Positions 34,080-46,378 of a stretch of DNA of 64,000 nt are shown here, one piece after another (the stretch's first letter is position 1; every line of letters begins with the position of its first letter). The notes beneath the pieces are model-generated. The model saw only the letters and a list, made by a program, of their open reading frames with translations, was not told the DNA's origin and did not search any database. Source of the DNA: Nageia nagi (lineage: Eukaryota > Pinophyta); NCBI GenBank assembly GCA_050084985.1, contig JBITNC010000001.1, positions 156,612,001-156,676,000 on the forward strand. Reading direction: 5' to 3'. The position numbers were made by a program, and so were the translations under genes.

Positions 34080-35290
34080 ATGGATATTACATCTAAAAAT
34101 GGTTTTCTTAAATATTGGAATATGAAAAGTGATTTATTTGTATCTTCTCCTAAACAAAAAATATCTAAGGATATGGATGTTATACAAAATAATAATAGAA
34201 AATCTTAGGATGAAATGAGTTTATCATATTCATGCTTAATTATTGTAAATGATGATGTGCAAAATGATATATCAATTATAGAAAATCAAATACATGATAA
34301 TGATAGTGATGATGATGATGATGATTATATAGATTAATTTGATTATGATGCATATTTAAACCTTGAAGTTATGGATAAATATGAAATGTATAATATTGCA
34401 TTTAAAAAAATTTCACCCCACGATCAACTTAAGAAAATTAAAGAGCACATGTTAGCCAATCTTTCTTTGATGTTAGGCATTTATACTGATCTTGATTTGA
34501 AGGTAAAATATTATTCATTTCTAAGGAAAGAACTATATACATTATTAGAATATCCATATGCTAATAAATATTGTATGTAAAAAATTTAAGAAAAGTGGAT
34601 TACAAAAGCAACAACATAGTTAAAAACCTTCACCTAAACCTCAAATTAAAACTCAACTTCAACCACAATAGTCAAAGCAAAAATAATGTTGGCAAAAAGT
34701 AACATCTCAGAAAATATTGAAAACATAGGATGCTCACATTGTAGAGAAATCTAAGCAAGATGCCTACAATTGTTCCCCACCACCCGATCAAGAGGCCCCT
34801 AAATTTGAGATGTTTAGTGGACATCAGCCAAAGTTTATTATAAGAGATCTGGTGAAAAAAGGTTTATTGGAGCCATCAAAGGAAATAACATAAGATGATA
34901 ATGTTCCTATGGGAAAATTTGATGCTTATTGTAGTCATCATCAAAGAATGGAGATGATGGTTCTCCCTCTGCAAATCCAACTAGTTAGGAGAGCACAAGA
35001 AAAATTTCAGTTTAGTCATATCCAATTGAGATAGTTACAAGAATATAGAATGCAAAAATATTGGCATTTTAAAAAGTATCAATTTAAGATTGCAATCCTT
35101 AATAAGAGGTTTTAAAGGGTAATGCTGAACACATGTATTCCAAAGGTATAACTTGAATATATTGATCTTCTTGAGAGAGTAGTAGTTCAAGATTTGAAAA
35201 ATGCAGAGGAAAATCTACATAAATAAATTCTAGATTTCATAGCAAAATGTGTTAATATTATGGGGGTTCCACCACCCTCTAGTACACTAT
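34080..35290 (+). pseudogene. gag-like gene of Y1
   Basis: First reading MDITSKNGFLKYWNMKSD from 34080, an acidic Asp run at about 34305-34326, a stop, then an open 69 codons at 34371-34580 (YEMYNIAFKKISPHDQLKKI). After a lysine/glutamine-rich broken part, 34780-35290 reads IIRDLVKKGLLEPSKEI, GKFDAYCSHHQRMEMMVLPL and LEYIDLLERVVVQDLKNAEE with four stops where Gln is likely. It is predicted mostly helical. It differs from the Y2 gag and lacks a clear zinc knuckle. The identification as gag rests on position. Confidence 0.5.
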
Positions 35291-37307
35291 AATTTCTAAT
35301 TTTGCATATCATATAGGATGCATTTCATATAGGTTGCATATCATGAGTCTATCCATTACATGCATTTGATTATTATGGTAAAATTTATCAAGTTTTTAAT
35401 CATATTATATTCGTATCTTCATATTTTCTATCATGTTCTATTGCTTCTTATTTTCTCTTTTTACATCTTTTCATCCTCATCATTTCATCAAGTCTTCTTC
35501 TTTCATCACTTGTTTTTCTTTTCTTTATCTCTCATAAATGTTCTTAAATTTATCATGCTAATCAAATGTCTAATGTATAGGGTAGTCTTATGTGTAGTCA
35601 TTGCATCCCATATTAGTTGCATTTCATGAAAAATTACATAAAAATAAAAATAAAAATCAAGAACAAGTGGATATAGTCTTAGCTAGGGGTAGTTTTAGTT
35701 TCATATGGGGGAAATTTCAATTTCAGCTAGGGGCAATTTTAGTTTCATTTGAGAGCATGATAGAAATTAGATAATAAAAATCAAAAGGTAAAAATTCAGA
35801 ATTCAAAATCATATAGTGCAAAACTGCCTATTCATAGGGTATGTAGGTATGTACAGGTAAAATATATCATCTCAAACATTTTGATATTGGTTATGTTATG
35901 ATCATGTTTATGATATTCATTGTAAAGTTTATTATAATTGAAAAATTAAGACCACTATTACTTCTTTTAATATCCGGTATAAAAAGTGAACATTGCATGT
36001 GTTATTCTTATGATTGCTATTTCAAAGAAAATGCATATTCTACTAATGAATTATGACAATTCAAGGCCATTGTATCTCTAAAAATTTGGTATAATATAGC
36101 ATTATTGCATTATATATGAAATATTGAATATCTAAATGGTTATTTTTCAATGCAAATTGAATTGATTATTTCTTCTGAAGTGAAATTCTATCATTCTCAT
36201 GCCATCAACAACGTGATTAAAAGTGAAATCATAAATGCTTTCAAATATCAATAATGATATCATGCTTTTAAAATGGTTAAAGATATTGTGATATGGCTTA
36301 TGCATAAACAAAAAGTATATAAGGTCAAAATTGAAAAATTTGTTGCTTATAAGGATAATATTATGCTATATGGATATAATTTTATGATCTTTGTGATGCA
36401 AAATGTTATTACTTGCTTTTAATTGAATATCATTAAAATTTACAAATCTGATATGACTATTTCCACACCTCTAACAATATGTGTTCATTAATAATTTATT
36501 GTAAATAGCGTATATTACAAAATCTTTGAATATCTATTTAAAAATGCCATTATTACACAAATATGCACTACTATGGAAATGATGAATAAAATTTCCAAAG
36601 ATATGATTGTCAAATTCTACAAAATTCATGTTGTCAATGGCATAGGTTAGTTTTTAAAATCAAGAAAATCAAATGATTCAATGTGACCAAAATGTGCATT
36701 GTTGATATGAAATGCCAATAAATATTTGAATATTTAGTATTTTTATGGGGATCAAATGATATTATTCAATGTTATGCTAAAAAATATTTTCAAGGCCATG
36801 GTCATTCCATAACCAAAATCTTTTATCAATTACAAGATTATTCCAAGCTTGAGTGATTAAAAGTTTTCATCAGTTTGATCTTCATAGACTATGGATTGTC
36901 ATCACGGTAGTCTATATATCATGGTTTATAGAACTCTGAGTCACATCGACCATAGTGACATAATGGATATCATATTTATTTCATATTTGCTCTTTTAATT
37001 GATTATTCTTTAATAAGATGTGATCTGTATGGGTATTATGTTGGTTTATTCTTTAGGTATTGTCTGAGAGGGTAGGATTCACATAAATTGCTCTTCTCAT
37101 ATAGGGATTTCAATTTTTAGCTTGATTACCCAAAGCAACATGAGCAAGTGGCAACCGAGACCAAAAGGGGGTAGCCAACATATCATACTTAACATATCTA
37201 TTGAAAAATGGAAGTCCACTTTACTATTGAAAATTTTCTTCTCTTCTCTAGACTTCTTTGGATTATGCAATTTCAATGCTTTTCATTTCATATCTAAAAA
37301 GAATAAA
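35291..37307 (+). other. Y1 3' non-coding region
   Basis: Two kilobases with no recognisable protein. Includes hydrophobic open frames (e.g. 35360-35629) that look like AT-rich chance. Ends with the purine-rich AAAAAGAATAAAAATAGAT before the 3' LTR, a weak polypurine tract. Confidence 0.5.
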
Positions 37308-38061
37308 AATAGATATGCCTAAAAATGATTTATTATTTATTTAATAAATCATATTTATACTTCTTAAATGATTTAATGCAATATTACATATATCAAGATA
37401 AAAGGATATTATAATGCAATACCATGTGTTATATTAAATATTACATCATATATCATGGGTCTTATTTTAAATTATCTTGTATATAACAATGATTATATTA
37501 TTGCAATAGGTTTACCTTCACTCTTTTATATGTCTTTTATAGGTTGTATAAATGGGTGGAATATGTTGATCTCTAGATATTAGAACTCTTTGATATGATA
37601 AGAACTCTAATAAGTAGTTGTCAACTATAATGGTGTCTTTGAACGCCACCTATCTTGAGAATTTGTTATACTCTGAGCTTTAGAATTTATATCTTTGGCA
37701 CACATCATAATTTAACACATTCCATGTAGTCAATAGTGTGCTTCTCCTATGTTGGTAGAGGTGGATTCTCTTAGTCCATTAGCAACATGCGTATTCTAGA
37801 TTAAGAGTTCCATATTTTAATATTCAAGTTGTTGGTTCATGCACATAAAGATTATCTATGAGCTCACCATGAGTTTGAATCCAATCCTTTGAAGATTCAT
37901 TTCTATTTGTTTTTGAGGATTGTACATACTCTTCATATCAGATGCATGCTCTTCATGTATATTTGTTGTATCTGATATAGTGTACATATCTAGCTCTACT
38001 TATATTGTAGACCATTTTATATATTATGTACATTCGCATTTTGCATAATTTAGATTTTACA
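37308..38061 (+). repeat. 3' LTR of Y1
   Basis: Colinear with 32625-33377. It begins AATAGATATGCC (decayed from TGTAGATGCC), ends TTTTACA at 38061, and is followed by CCACT, the right half of the proposed target duplication. Confidence 0.8.
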
Positions 38062-38452
38062 CCACTTATCATGAGAATTTGTTTTACTTTGAGATATGGA
38101 CTTTCTATCTTTAATGTACATCATAATTTGACACATTCCATGCAATCAGTAGCATGCTTCTCCTATGCTAATAGCAGTGTGCTTCTTCTAAATCGGAGGT
38201 ACCATATTTTAGTGGTTGAGTAGTTGATTTATGCCCACAAATATCCATTGTGAACTCACCATGAATCCAATACCAATCCTTTCAAGATTCATTGCTACCT
38301 ATTTTCAAGGATTGTACATTACTTCATATCAAATGCATGCTTATCATGTATATTTGTTGTATCTGATATAGTAAACACTTTCATCTCTTCTTATATCGTA
38401 GATCGATTTATTTATTGTGTACATTCATATGTTGCACAATTTGAGGTCTACA
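38062..38452 (+). repeat. Right part of the split Y LTR
   Basis: Aligns with the Y LTR from its CCACCTATCTTGAG point to the terminal TCTACA. Together with 32291-32624 it makes one whole LTR interrupted by Y1. It is followed by its own primer-binding site (38456-38465). Confidence 0.75.
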
Positions 38453-38518
38453 TATTGGTGAACTCGACATATTCTTACACACCTAAATCCTAATCTTGGA
38501 CATCCCTTCTATAGATTC

Positions 38519-41075
38519 ATGAATCTATTTTCATTATTATCACTTCCCTTACCTAAGATACTTAGAGTAATAGCTAGAGAAAATGATAAGACTAGGGTTT
38601 GTTCTACTTACATTTCAAATATGGATTTAAATGAAGAACAACCTAGGGTTTTAAAGAGTAAGATTAATTTTAAGGATATTAGAAGTGTTAAGGTTAATCT
38701 TGATTTACCTTTACAAAAGTCTAATCCCAATGAGCAAATGGATACTGATGAAGATAATGATACTAAGCCTATAAGTTCTAGCAAAAAGATGGATATTATT
38801 GGAAAAACTCCTAATAAGCTTAATGTGTTTATAGATGATTATGATTTTGAAAATATAAGTTTGGGAAGCCATGGAGAATTTTCTAACAATGATGCTGAAA
38901 TTGAAGAATTAGATAGAATTCCTAGCCATGTTAGATCAATAAAGGAATTGCTATCTAATAAAGAAAAATTGGAATATTATCTTACTAATAATGCTAAAAA
39001 TGTTATTGATATTCTAACTAATTATGAATTATTAAAAGTAGATATTTTAGCTTCGCAATCCTTGGATAGCTTGTTCTCTTATAAAAATGTAGGTTCTTCA
39101 AAATGGAAGGTCTCTAATATTAATTAGGACATCGCCAACAACATGCAAGCATGTACACATGTTGTTAGTAGCATAGAAGTGGATGTTACAAAGCCTCTTA
39201 ATGAAGTTACCATTAAAGATGATAAGAAAATTGATGATGATTTCAAACACCTGATTCTTAATCTTGTACATTATAATATAGTTATGCTTCCTAATAAAGG
39301 TAAGGGTATTTTGATTGATGAAGAAATTATAGTAGATGTTAAAAGGCAACTTACTACTATAATTAATAATACTTGTTCACATCATCCTAATTGATCAAAA
39401 GAATAACAAAATATCAATATTGATACTCAAGAAATTGAGTTCTTTCAACAAGCTAATGAGGAATAACAATTAGAATTTATGTTAGAATTGGTTGATATGC
39501 TTGAACATGAAACAACAAATAGAAAAGGACCATTTGTGTCACTCAAGGAAAAAGAAATTAGAGATGCAAATAAATTTTCCTCTCAAATTAGCAATGTACC
39601 ACCACAAACCCTTCCACCACCCTTGAAAGATAATATACCTATAGTTCAAACTCAACAGCCAAAACAAGTTCCTGTAGTATCAAACAATGGAAAAATAATA
39701 GATGAAAGAATTGAAAAATTAGAAAGAGAGTTGCTTGATGATAATGAATATGATTTCTTATTTGAACATGATTTATTATTTTGTTTAAAACATCTATTGA
39801 CTGATAGAATTATTTCTAAAGTGCTTGTTGGTAAAAAGAGTATGAATTTTATAAAATTTGATGGTTTGCAACATCCAAAAATGCATGTTAGAAAATTTCA
39901 GGAGGAAGCTGTGGAATATATTTAAGATAAAGATATGCTTGTAAAATTATTTTCAAGTAGTTTAAAAGATGATGCATTGAAATGGTATTTTAGTCTTTTT
40001 GAAAAAAGCATTGATAAATATGAAGATTTGATATATCAATTTTTGAGGTACTTTAGATATAATATTGTAGAAAAAGTTCAATTCAAATATTTGTGCAAAA
40101 TTAAACAATTACTTAGCCAATCTTTGTCTAATTTTGTGAAAATATGAAAACAAACTGCAAATAATATTATTGTGCTTGAGTAAGATTTAAAGGACACTTT
40201 TTCAAATGCTTTATCACCTATGTATAAATTGTTGGTCATCTCTAATCATGATTTGAGATTATCTGCAATGAAAGATATCTTATTTAAAAAAGAAATTGCA
40301 TAAAAAAACTTTATGATAAATGCTCTAAAACATTTTGAAGGTATGAAAAGAAAGATAAATCTCAAGGGTATGAAAAGAAAGCTAAACCTCAGGTATATGA
40401 AAAGAAACCTAAAGTTACCATCGCTAATGTTGATAGAATAAATAATAGACCACAAAGAAAGTTTACAAAGCTAACTAATACTATTGATAATATTCTCAAT
40501 GTGTTACTAAAAGAAGAACTTATTAAGCTTCCACCAATGGTTTAGCATCACTTTCCTAATGGTGTTCCTAAAAATTATATATATGAAGAATTTTGCAATT
40601 ATCATAGGGCACTAGGGCACTTAATAAAAAATTGCAAAATATTAAGAAACATTATTTAGGAATTCATTGACAAGAAAGTAATTCGAATGGACAATCATGT
40701 TGAAGCAATCGATGGGCCTGTATACCTTGATAATGAATAATTGGAGATATTTACAAATCCATTACCAAATACAATTCAATAACTAAGGAGATTTATCGAT
40801 TTGGTAAGTACTTCAAGTTGCATGAATTATTTTTTTCTAACAAGGATGGATGCAGGAAATAATGGAAACAAGTGAAATAGATCCATGATAAAGCATAAAA
40901 TAAGAAATATTATGATATAAATGTCACTAACAACATCCAAACCTTCTTTCACATTGCTACCAACATTAAATATACTACTAGGAAGGCACCTACTTTTGTA
41001 CCTACCTCCACCAAATGCACATGGATTGCTAAACCATTCCAAGTATGCAAAGTTATTCCCTAGAATTGAAAATTT
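38519..41075 (+). pseudogene. gag of Y2
   Basis: One frame runs from 38519 to about 40320 interrupted only by point stops (first at 39125-39127, others near 39394, 39404, 39465, 39923, 40145). It may start at Met of MDLNEEQPRVL (about 38621). Domains: acidic N-terminus, proline-rich linker VPPQTLPPPLKDN, and a capsid core IKFDGLQHPKMHVRKFQE, SLKDDALKWYFSLFEKSI, YEDLIYQFLRYF. After a frame change near 40320 come three YEKK repeats and a CHHC zinc knuckle, FCNYHRALGHLIKNC (about 40591-40635), then IFTNPLPNTIQ. No pol follows. Confidence 0.8.
40338..40418 (+). repeat. Three 24-27-nt repeats in Y2 gag
   Basis: GGTATGAAAAGAAAG-type units encode YEKKDKSQ, YEKKAKPQ and YEKKPK in succession just before the zinc knuckle, a basic repeat likely to bind RNA. 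Confidence 0.7.
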
Positions 41076-41640
41076 TCAATTTGTAGTGTATGATAGATAG
41101 GTTATTGTCTATGGGGGAAATATGTATGTTTCATTATCATAAGGGATAATTTACTATTTTATTATTCTTCTAGGCATTTTTTGAATAAGTCCCTCATATA
41201 TTTCTCATTCAAAATCATTAAAACACACATTGCTCGCAACATTCACCCTATTTATACACCACTAATGACATGCATTTCTCATACTAGAATGCAAACAAAT
41301 AGTATATCCTCTTTCCACATAGTTTATTGAGTTGTTTTAAGAGGTTTGTATTAACTTCTAGATTGGTTAAAACAAAAATATGGGCTTGTGTTCATTCTTG
41401 CAAAAGTTGTCAATTTAAAGCTTAAAAATTTGTCTCTTACTTTGAATCCTTATTTGTTAATTATGATTCATTGTTGGTAACATTGGTATTATGATAATTA
41501 ATTTGAAAGTTACAAATGTATAAATGTTGAACAATTAGACAATTCAACCATAATACAAAGCATGAAGCATACATTCAACATTTTAAATAATAAATGGAGT
41601 CAAAATAAAAGTAATAATATATATATATATATATATATAT
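41076..41640 (+). other. Y2 3' non-coding region and TA run
   Basis: Diverged counterpart of 31561-32290, ending in (TA)n at 41617-41640. The Y 3' LTR expected next is absent: PMD gene sequence begins instead. Confidence 0.55.
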
Positions 41641-42083
41641 CAAAAAATTAGATCTATGTACAATCTACAGGCAAGCACTATTGCCACTACTTCCAGCCTC
41701 TCTAGTCCTAGGTCTTCTCCTACTCCCACTACTTTGCCCTGAAAAGGATACACCACTTGATATATCACTACCACTAATCCCATGGGAGGTCATTAGGGCC
41801 TTAGCCCTTTCATATTTTCTCCTGAGTACAATCATGTCATTATCCTCCTATAATCTATCCATCAAACTCTAAATAAAATCCCATTTCTCATTTGGTGGAG
41901 GCATATCCACCCTCTCTTATAGCCTCTTCATGGATTGCTTCATGGAGGGTATTTGGGCATCTCTTATGGTAAGTGGGGATTGTAAGGTGGCAAGCTATGC
42001 TTACAACCCTAAAATCATTATCTTGAAAGGTTTTAACCTCATGATCTCTACCTCTAGGATAAAAACTTGAGTAGAGGTCTCTC

Positions 42084-42185
42084 CTGCAAACATGTAGGTG
42101 TCATGAGTTCTTTGGTTTTCAATAGTGTGTTCATATAAAAAACTAAAATAAGTTATAAATATTTAAGTGCACTATAAGGTATTAC
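42084..42185 (-). other. Predicted intron of the PMD gene
   Basis: On the minus strand a 102-bp AT-rich stretch starts GTAATACC after ...GTGGCAATAG and ends ATGTTTGCAG before GAGAGACC, with coding-like sequence on both sides. Confidence 0.55.
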
Positions 42186-43521
42186 CTATTGCCACAAGTG
42201 GTACTACCTCCACCAAAGTGTCTAAACCTAGTGCATGTATAGAATGTTGCTCCTGTAGTAGGATGTCATGCATGGGGTTGTCTATATTCTATGGATATTT
42301 ATTATAAGACCCCTTTGAGGTTGTTTCCATCTCCTCCTCTGCCTTATCATCCTCCTCCATGCCTAATGAGTTCATTCAAACTTAAACCCACCATGTTGCA
42401 TACCTAAGAGAAATACCTGGGGCCATATAAATATGCTCTATGGCATCCAAAGTATGAGGGTCTTCCCATGTAATCCTTCATGATGGTATGATCTCTCCCC
42501 CTTGGAGGACATCTCTCTTGATCATCTACCTAATATAGTAAATAGGGGAAAGTGGACCATCCTATCATGTCCTAAACTATCTAAAAACTCACTAAGTTAG
42601 ATAGGGATCCATAAGCTTCCTCCTAGTCTAGAGAAAGAATGGCTATCATACCCATGCTAGCTGATGTGAATCCTCCTGCCACACATAGTCTACATAAGAT
42701 ACCCATACTAGGTCATCAAGATGTAGATCATTTATATCCTTCCTCCTGGCCTCTAGGGTCTATGGGTACCTATACCTGCTTAGCCTCAACACCTAGCATG
42801 TCAATGCCACATGTATGGGGTACTCCCTCACCCTTTATATCTTGATGGGTTGAATCATAGTTATCTTCTCATATGCCCACACTTGTAGCAAGCTAGAGTG
42901 AGCAATGGTGATGTTAAACTTATCTTTACATAAAAAAACTATGTAGATTCATGTATAGTTGTGCTAGCACAATAGATGCCCATGCATACCTGGTACCCCT
43001 AGCACATATATCCTGAATAATCCAATTCATACCTATCATAAAAGATGAGTTGCTCTTATATAGGAATAGATAAGTACATATGATGTAGGTAATAAAGAGC
43101 CTTAAGTGCCTAGTAGGAGAGACAAATTTGCATGCCTCCACTAAGTGAATAGACTTATGCTCCTAGTCATTGTCTCCCTTCCCTATCAACCATTCTACTA
43201 GGGTCTAACAATACTCATTATTCCTAATATCTGCATGGTGAACTAGTTGGCTCGAATGGGGATCCCCCATATCCTATACACGTCCAAAAGAGTAATGGTC
43301 ATTTTACTTGGGGGTAGGTGAAATGTATTAGTATCAAGATCCCACCTCTCTACCAACACTATAAATAGGGGTAGGTCATGCTAGATGGGCCTAACCATAG
43401 CTAAATTATCTAACCTAGATCTCATGAGGATATCATCCTCATGGTTCATTATAAGATAAATCTTGGCCTTATTCAAGGCTACTATTGTCATGGGTCTGCC
43501 CCTGATTAGGATTTTTTGATC

Positions 43522-43706
43522 CTACAAAATAAAAATAAGCTTTTAATCATATTGGCAACTTTATAATTAAATGAAATAACAAAAAATTAAAATAAAATAA
43601 AATAACTCTTGTTAGGGGTAAACAAAACTAAAATAAAATAATGAAACTTATCACTTTTAAGATGATGAAGTGCAAGCAACAAGAAAAAATAAATGAAAAT
43701 TAATAC
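43522..43706 (-). other. Predicted intron between the two PMD modules
   Basis: About 185 bp, strongly T-rich on the minus strand, ending TTTTATTTTGTAG before GATCAAAAAATCC. The donor may be GTATTA (43706) or GTGGGT (43710). Confidence 0.6.
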
Positions 43707-45239
43707 CCACCATGTGCTCAAATGAGAGGTTGTAAAGGTACTCAATGACATGTCCCTTTTGTCACATCTGTAAACTAACTGTAATTGTCAATGAGGTCTT
43801 ATGACCCTAAGAATAGAAGAAAAGCTCTATAATATTGTGCCAACAAAGTGGGATCCTAAGCAAATATGATGTCATGTTGCATCATATCTGCTACCATTAG
43901 GAGTAATGACCAAGGAAACCATTCGCTACCTATGTTAGGTAAGGCATAGCACTGGATCAACCACATCAAAAATGAGAACTTGAGGCTCCCCTACTTATTA
44001 TTGTGTCAATACTAAAGATACTTGGTATCGCTTAAGATGATCTCAAACATGATCGTATCAACTTTGTTAGCCCCATACAAGTAAGCAATGGTTGATTGAA
44101 TATCATCTCTATCAACATGTTGAATCCTTTGATCATGGATGGGTAAGCAGTACAAATGGTGAATATCCTCCATATTAATAGTCATCTTCCATGTCAAGAG
44201 ATGAAAAGTAGATGTAGTGGAGTCCCACCTCTCAAGAGAAGCGACTACAAGAGATTACTCCTAGTGAATGCGACCCATATAGGGTCCAACATCAAAACCC
44301 ACACTCTAAAGAAACATGTGATCCCCTATAATAAGGGAAGAATGACCTTCCTGAAGGATCATGGGATAACAAACCCTCAAGTCGAACATGGCTTAAACTT
44401 AGGATAAAAAATTAACTAATTAATCCCTAAGTCTAACTCAAGTCTAATTAAGTAAAAAAAATTAATCTCAAGGTCAAATGTTAATGATCGAATAGTCAAT
44501 TTGCAAAGTCATTAGCATCCATCATCTAGATGATAGCAACCTTGAAACCCTTCGACCTTGGCTAGAAACCATAACCAAGGTGCCCAGAAAAGTTCAAAAT
44601 ACCAAAAATTTAACTAAAAAATAAAAACTAAATGGCCAAAAACTACTTAAAAATGAAAATAATTATTTCTATAGAATCAAATTTTCAAATTAAGCCTTAA
44701 AAATAACAAATTTAGGTGAAATATTAAAATAAGGGTTTTAAAACCCTACCTCCTCTTTAATTGGATGTCTCCAGATAGTTGGTCTCCTCCTCGATAACAT
44801 ATTAGCTCATGAAAGGTTATGGGGCAAGAAAATAGGTGACCTACGATGCGAAAGCATGACAAGTCATTTTATATTTTTATTTTGAATGCAAATAAGAAAA
44901 TGATAACTCACTTTATCTTTTTATTTTGAATGCAACATGGAACATCAACGATTTTAAGTTGGACATCGACAATTGAGATGGAACCTTGACGATTAGCCTA
45001 GTCATCAGTGACCCATAAAAATCATGTAAATATTTAAAAAAATATTACAAAATTTGAAAAGGTAAAAATATCAAAGAAAATACAAAGATATGCTTGTATA
45101 TAAAACATATATTTATAAAAATAAAATACCCTCTTTAAGCATCTCATCATTAATTATTGATAAGGTAATAAAAATACATTAAAAAGAAAAATAGTTCCAC
45201 TTGTTAAAATAGTCTAAATCACATGTTTAAAAGAAATTC

Positions 45240-45640
45240 AATTTCATGAATAATTCAAAATTCAAAAACTTGAACATGATTAACGAGCATGATATGATCT
45301 TCTGTGTAGGATCATCATGTACCCTAGATGATAGGAAAGAAACCAATAAAATTAAACCAATTGTGTATACAAAACTTGTAATGTATCTCATACTAGCTTC
45401 AACATGCAGAGAAGACACAGAAGCATGTCATGCAATTGCCACAAACACCACATAGTATTGAGATAGACACAAGCATCATTTTGGTATATAGCATAATGAT
45501 TTATGTAATGCGATAAAGCACAAAAGTGATTAGAACATGAGTTGATCATAATTTGAGCAATCAAATTTGACTTATTCATAGATATTAAGCCAATTTTAAA
45601 CATTGATCAGGCATTGATACAATTCAGGAAACTTGAACAA
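45240..45640. repeat. Diverged ~400-bp repeat, unit 1
   Basis: Matches 46560-47000 at about 60-65%, best in ATACTAGCTTCAACATGC and CACATAGTATTGAGATA. Short open frames on both strands here (e.g. 45246-45455 plus, 45227-45418 minus) overlap one another and look like chance. Confidence 0.5.
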
Positions 45641-45880
45641 AATACCCCTTAAAAAAATTACAAAATAATAGCCAACAAAATAAATAATATAAAACTTGAG
45701 CCCTCCTTCTAGTTTATGTTTAGCTTAGGTCTATTAAAAAAACACACAAAAAAAAATTCTACAAAAGCTTCATCCTAGGTCCCTTATGAGGTAGCATTAG
45801 GAAAACTACCATTAACACTTCACACCTTAAAAAAAAAAAAAAAAAAACACAAAAAAATTATACAAAAGTCTCATCCTAGG

Positions 45881-46378
45881 TGAAAGTATTGAAATATAAC
45901 ATGAACAACTCTAAACTCCCAAGATCACATGAAAGCTCACAATTAACATCTAACAAACTCACAAAGCAATCTCACAACACAACACAAGATGTAAGTGGTT
46001 CCTCCAACTAGGAGTACATCCAATAACTAGATATTTACTTCAATTACAAATACAACTCTCTTACAATCCTCTTAATCTCAACTCCTATGCTCTATCCTAT
46101 AGCATAACTTTACTCCATAATTGATGTGTGATCACAAAGAAGGAGCCTTCTATTTATAGGCTAAAATCCCTCTTTGGATCACCCTTTATCCAATGTACAA
46201 AAATATAACATGCACATCCTTTTACCCAAAGGGCATGCTATGATATAGAGTGTAGGACAAGTTACATTATCATATTCACTTAAATACATAAGGTATCAAA
46301 TGATACCCGTAAGTATTAGTGAATTTACATAGAATATTATTACAAAACCTTTACAATAATGCATTATACATTCCAACA
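45881..46378 (-). mobile_element. Solo copia-type LTR with perfect 5-bp target duplication
   Basis: A 498-bp LTR, on the minus strand TGTTGGAATGTATAATG...CAATACTTTCA, flanked on both sides by CTAGG (45876-45880 and 46379-46383). It interrupts a local tandem repeat, whose other unit shows the empty site. No internal region remains, so it formed by LTR-LTR recombination. A TATA box on the minus strand supports the orientation. Confidence 0.9.
46151..46158 (-). promoter_or_regulatory. TATA box of the solo LTR
   Basis: Minus strand TATAAATA within CCTATAAATAGAAGG, placed about 220 bases from the LTR's 5' end. Confidence 0.6.

Larger units (their letters stand above)
32625..38061 (+). mobile_element. 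Element Y1: gag-only LTR retrotransposon nested in another Y LTR
   Basis: LTRs at 32625-33377 and 37308-38061 (about 90% alike) flank a 3.9-kb interior with a TGGTGAACCC primer-binding site and a decayed gag-like gene but no recognisable pol, so it depended on other elements. The 5' LTR has the short inverted ends TGTAGA...TCTACA. The flanks TCATC (32620-32624) and CCACT (38062-38066) both correspond to CCACC in an intact Y LTR, which fits a 5-bp target duplication aged by C-to-T change. Confidence 0.8.
41665..44800 (-). pseudogene. Antisense spliced gene with two plant mobile domain (PMD) modules
   Basis: Minus strand. Module 1 (about 43707-44250): LERWDSTTSTFHLLTWKMTI, then NMEDIHHLYCLPIHDQ. 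Module 2 (about 42850-43400): VERWDLDTNTFHLPPSKMTI, RIWGIPIRANQF, RYAWASIVLAQLYMNLHSF, LLQVWAYEKITMIQP. Both start like PMD (PF10536). The C-terminus is helical, then Ser/Arg-rich (SGQSSGSRRRPRTREAGSS), with its stop at 41665-41667. Introns: 43522-43706 (AT-rich, GTATTA to TTTGTAG), 42084-42185 (GTAATA to TTTGCAG) and perhaps one after a 17-codon first exon at 44750-44800. Several stops and shifts make it a pseudogene. Known PMD proteins are host MAIN/MAIL factors or transposon-borne. Confidence 0.75.

Noticed and set aside
35360-35629. Signal-peptide or membrane-protein-like plus frame
   Set aside because: T-rich low-complexity stretch in the Y1 non-coding region; no conservation seen.
45829-45847. 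Poly(A) run as a retroposon tail
   Set aside because: It recurs as the A-rich start of a local tandem repeat unit and no target duplication or retrogene is attached.
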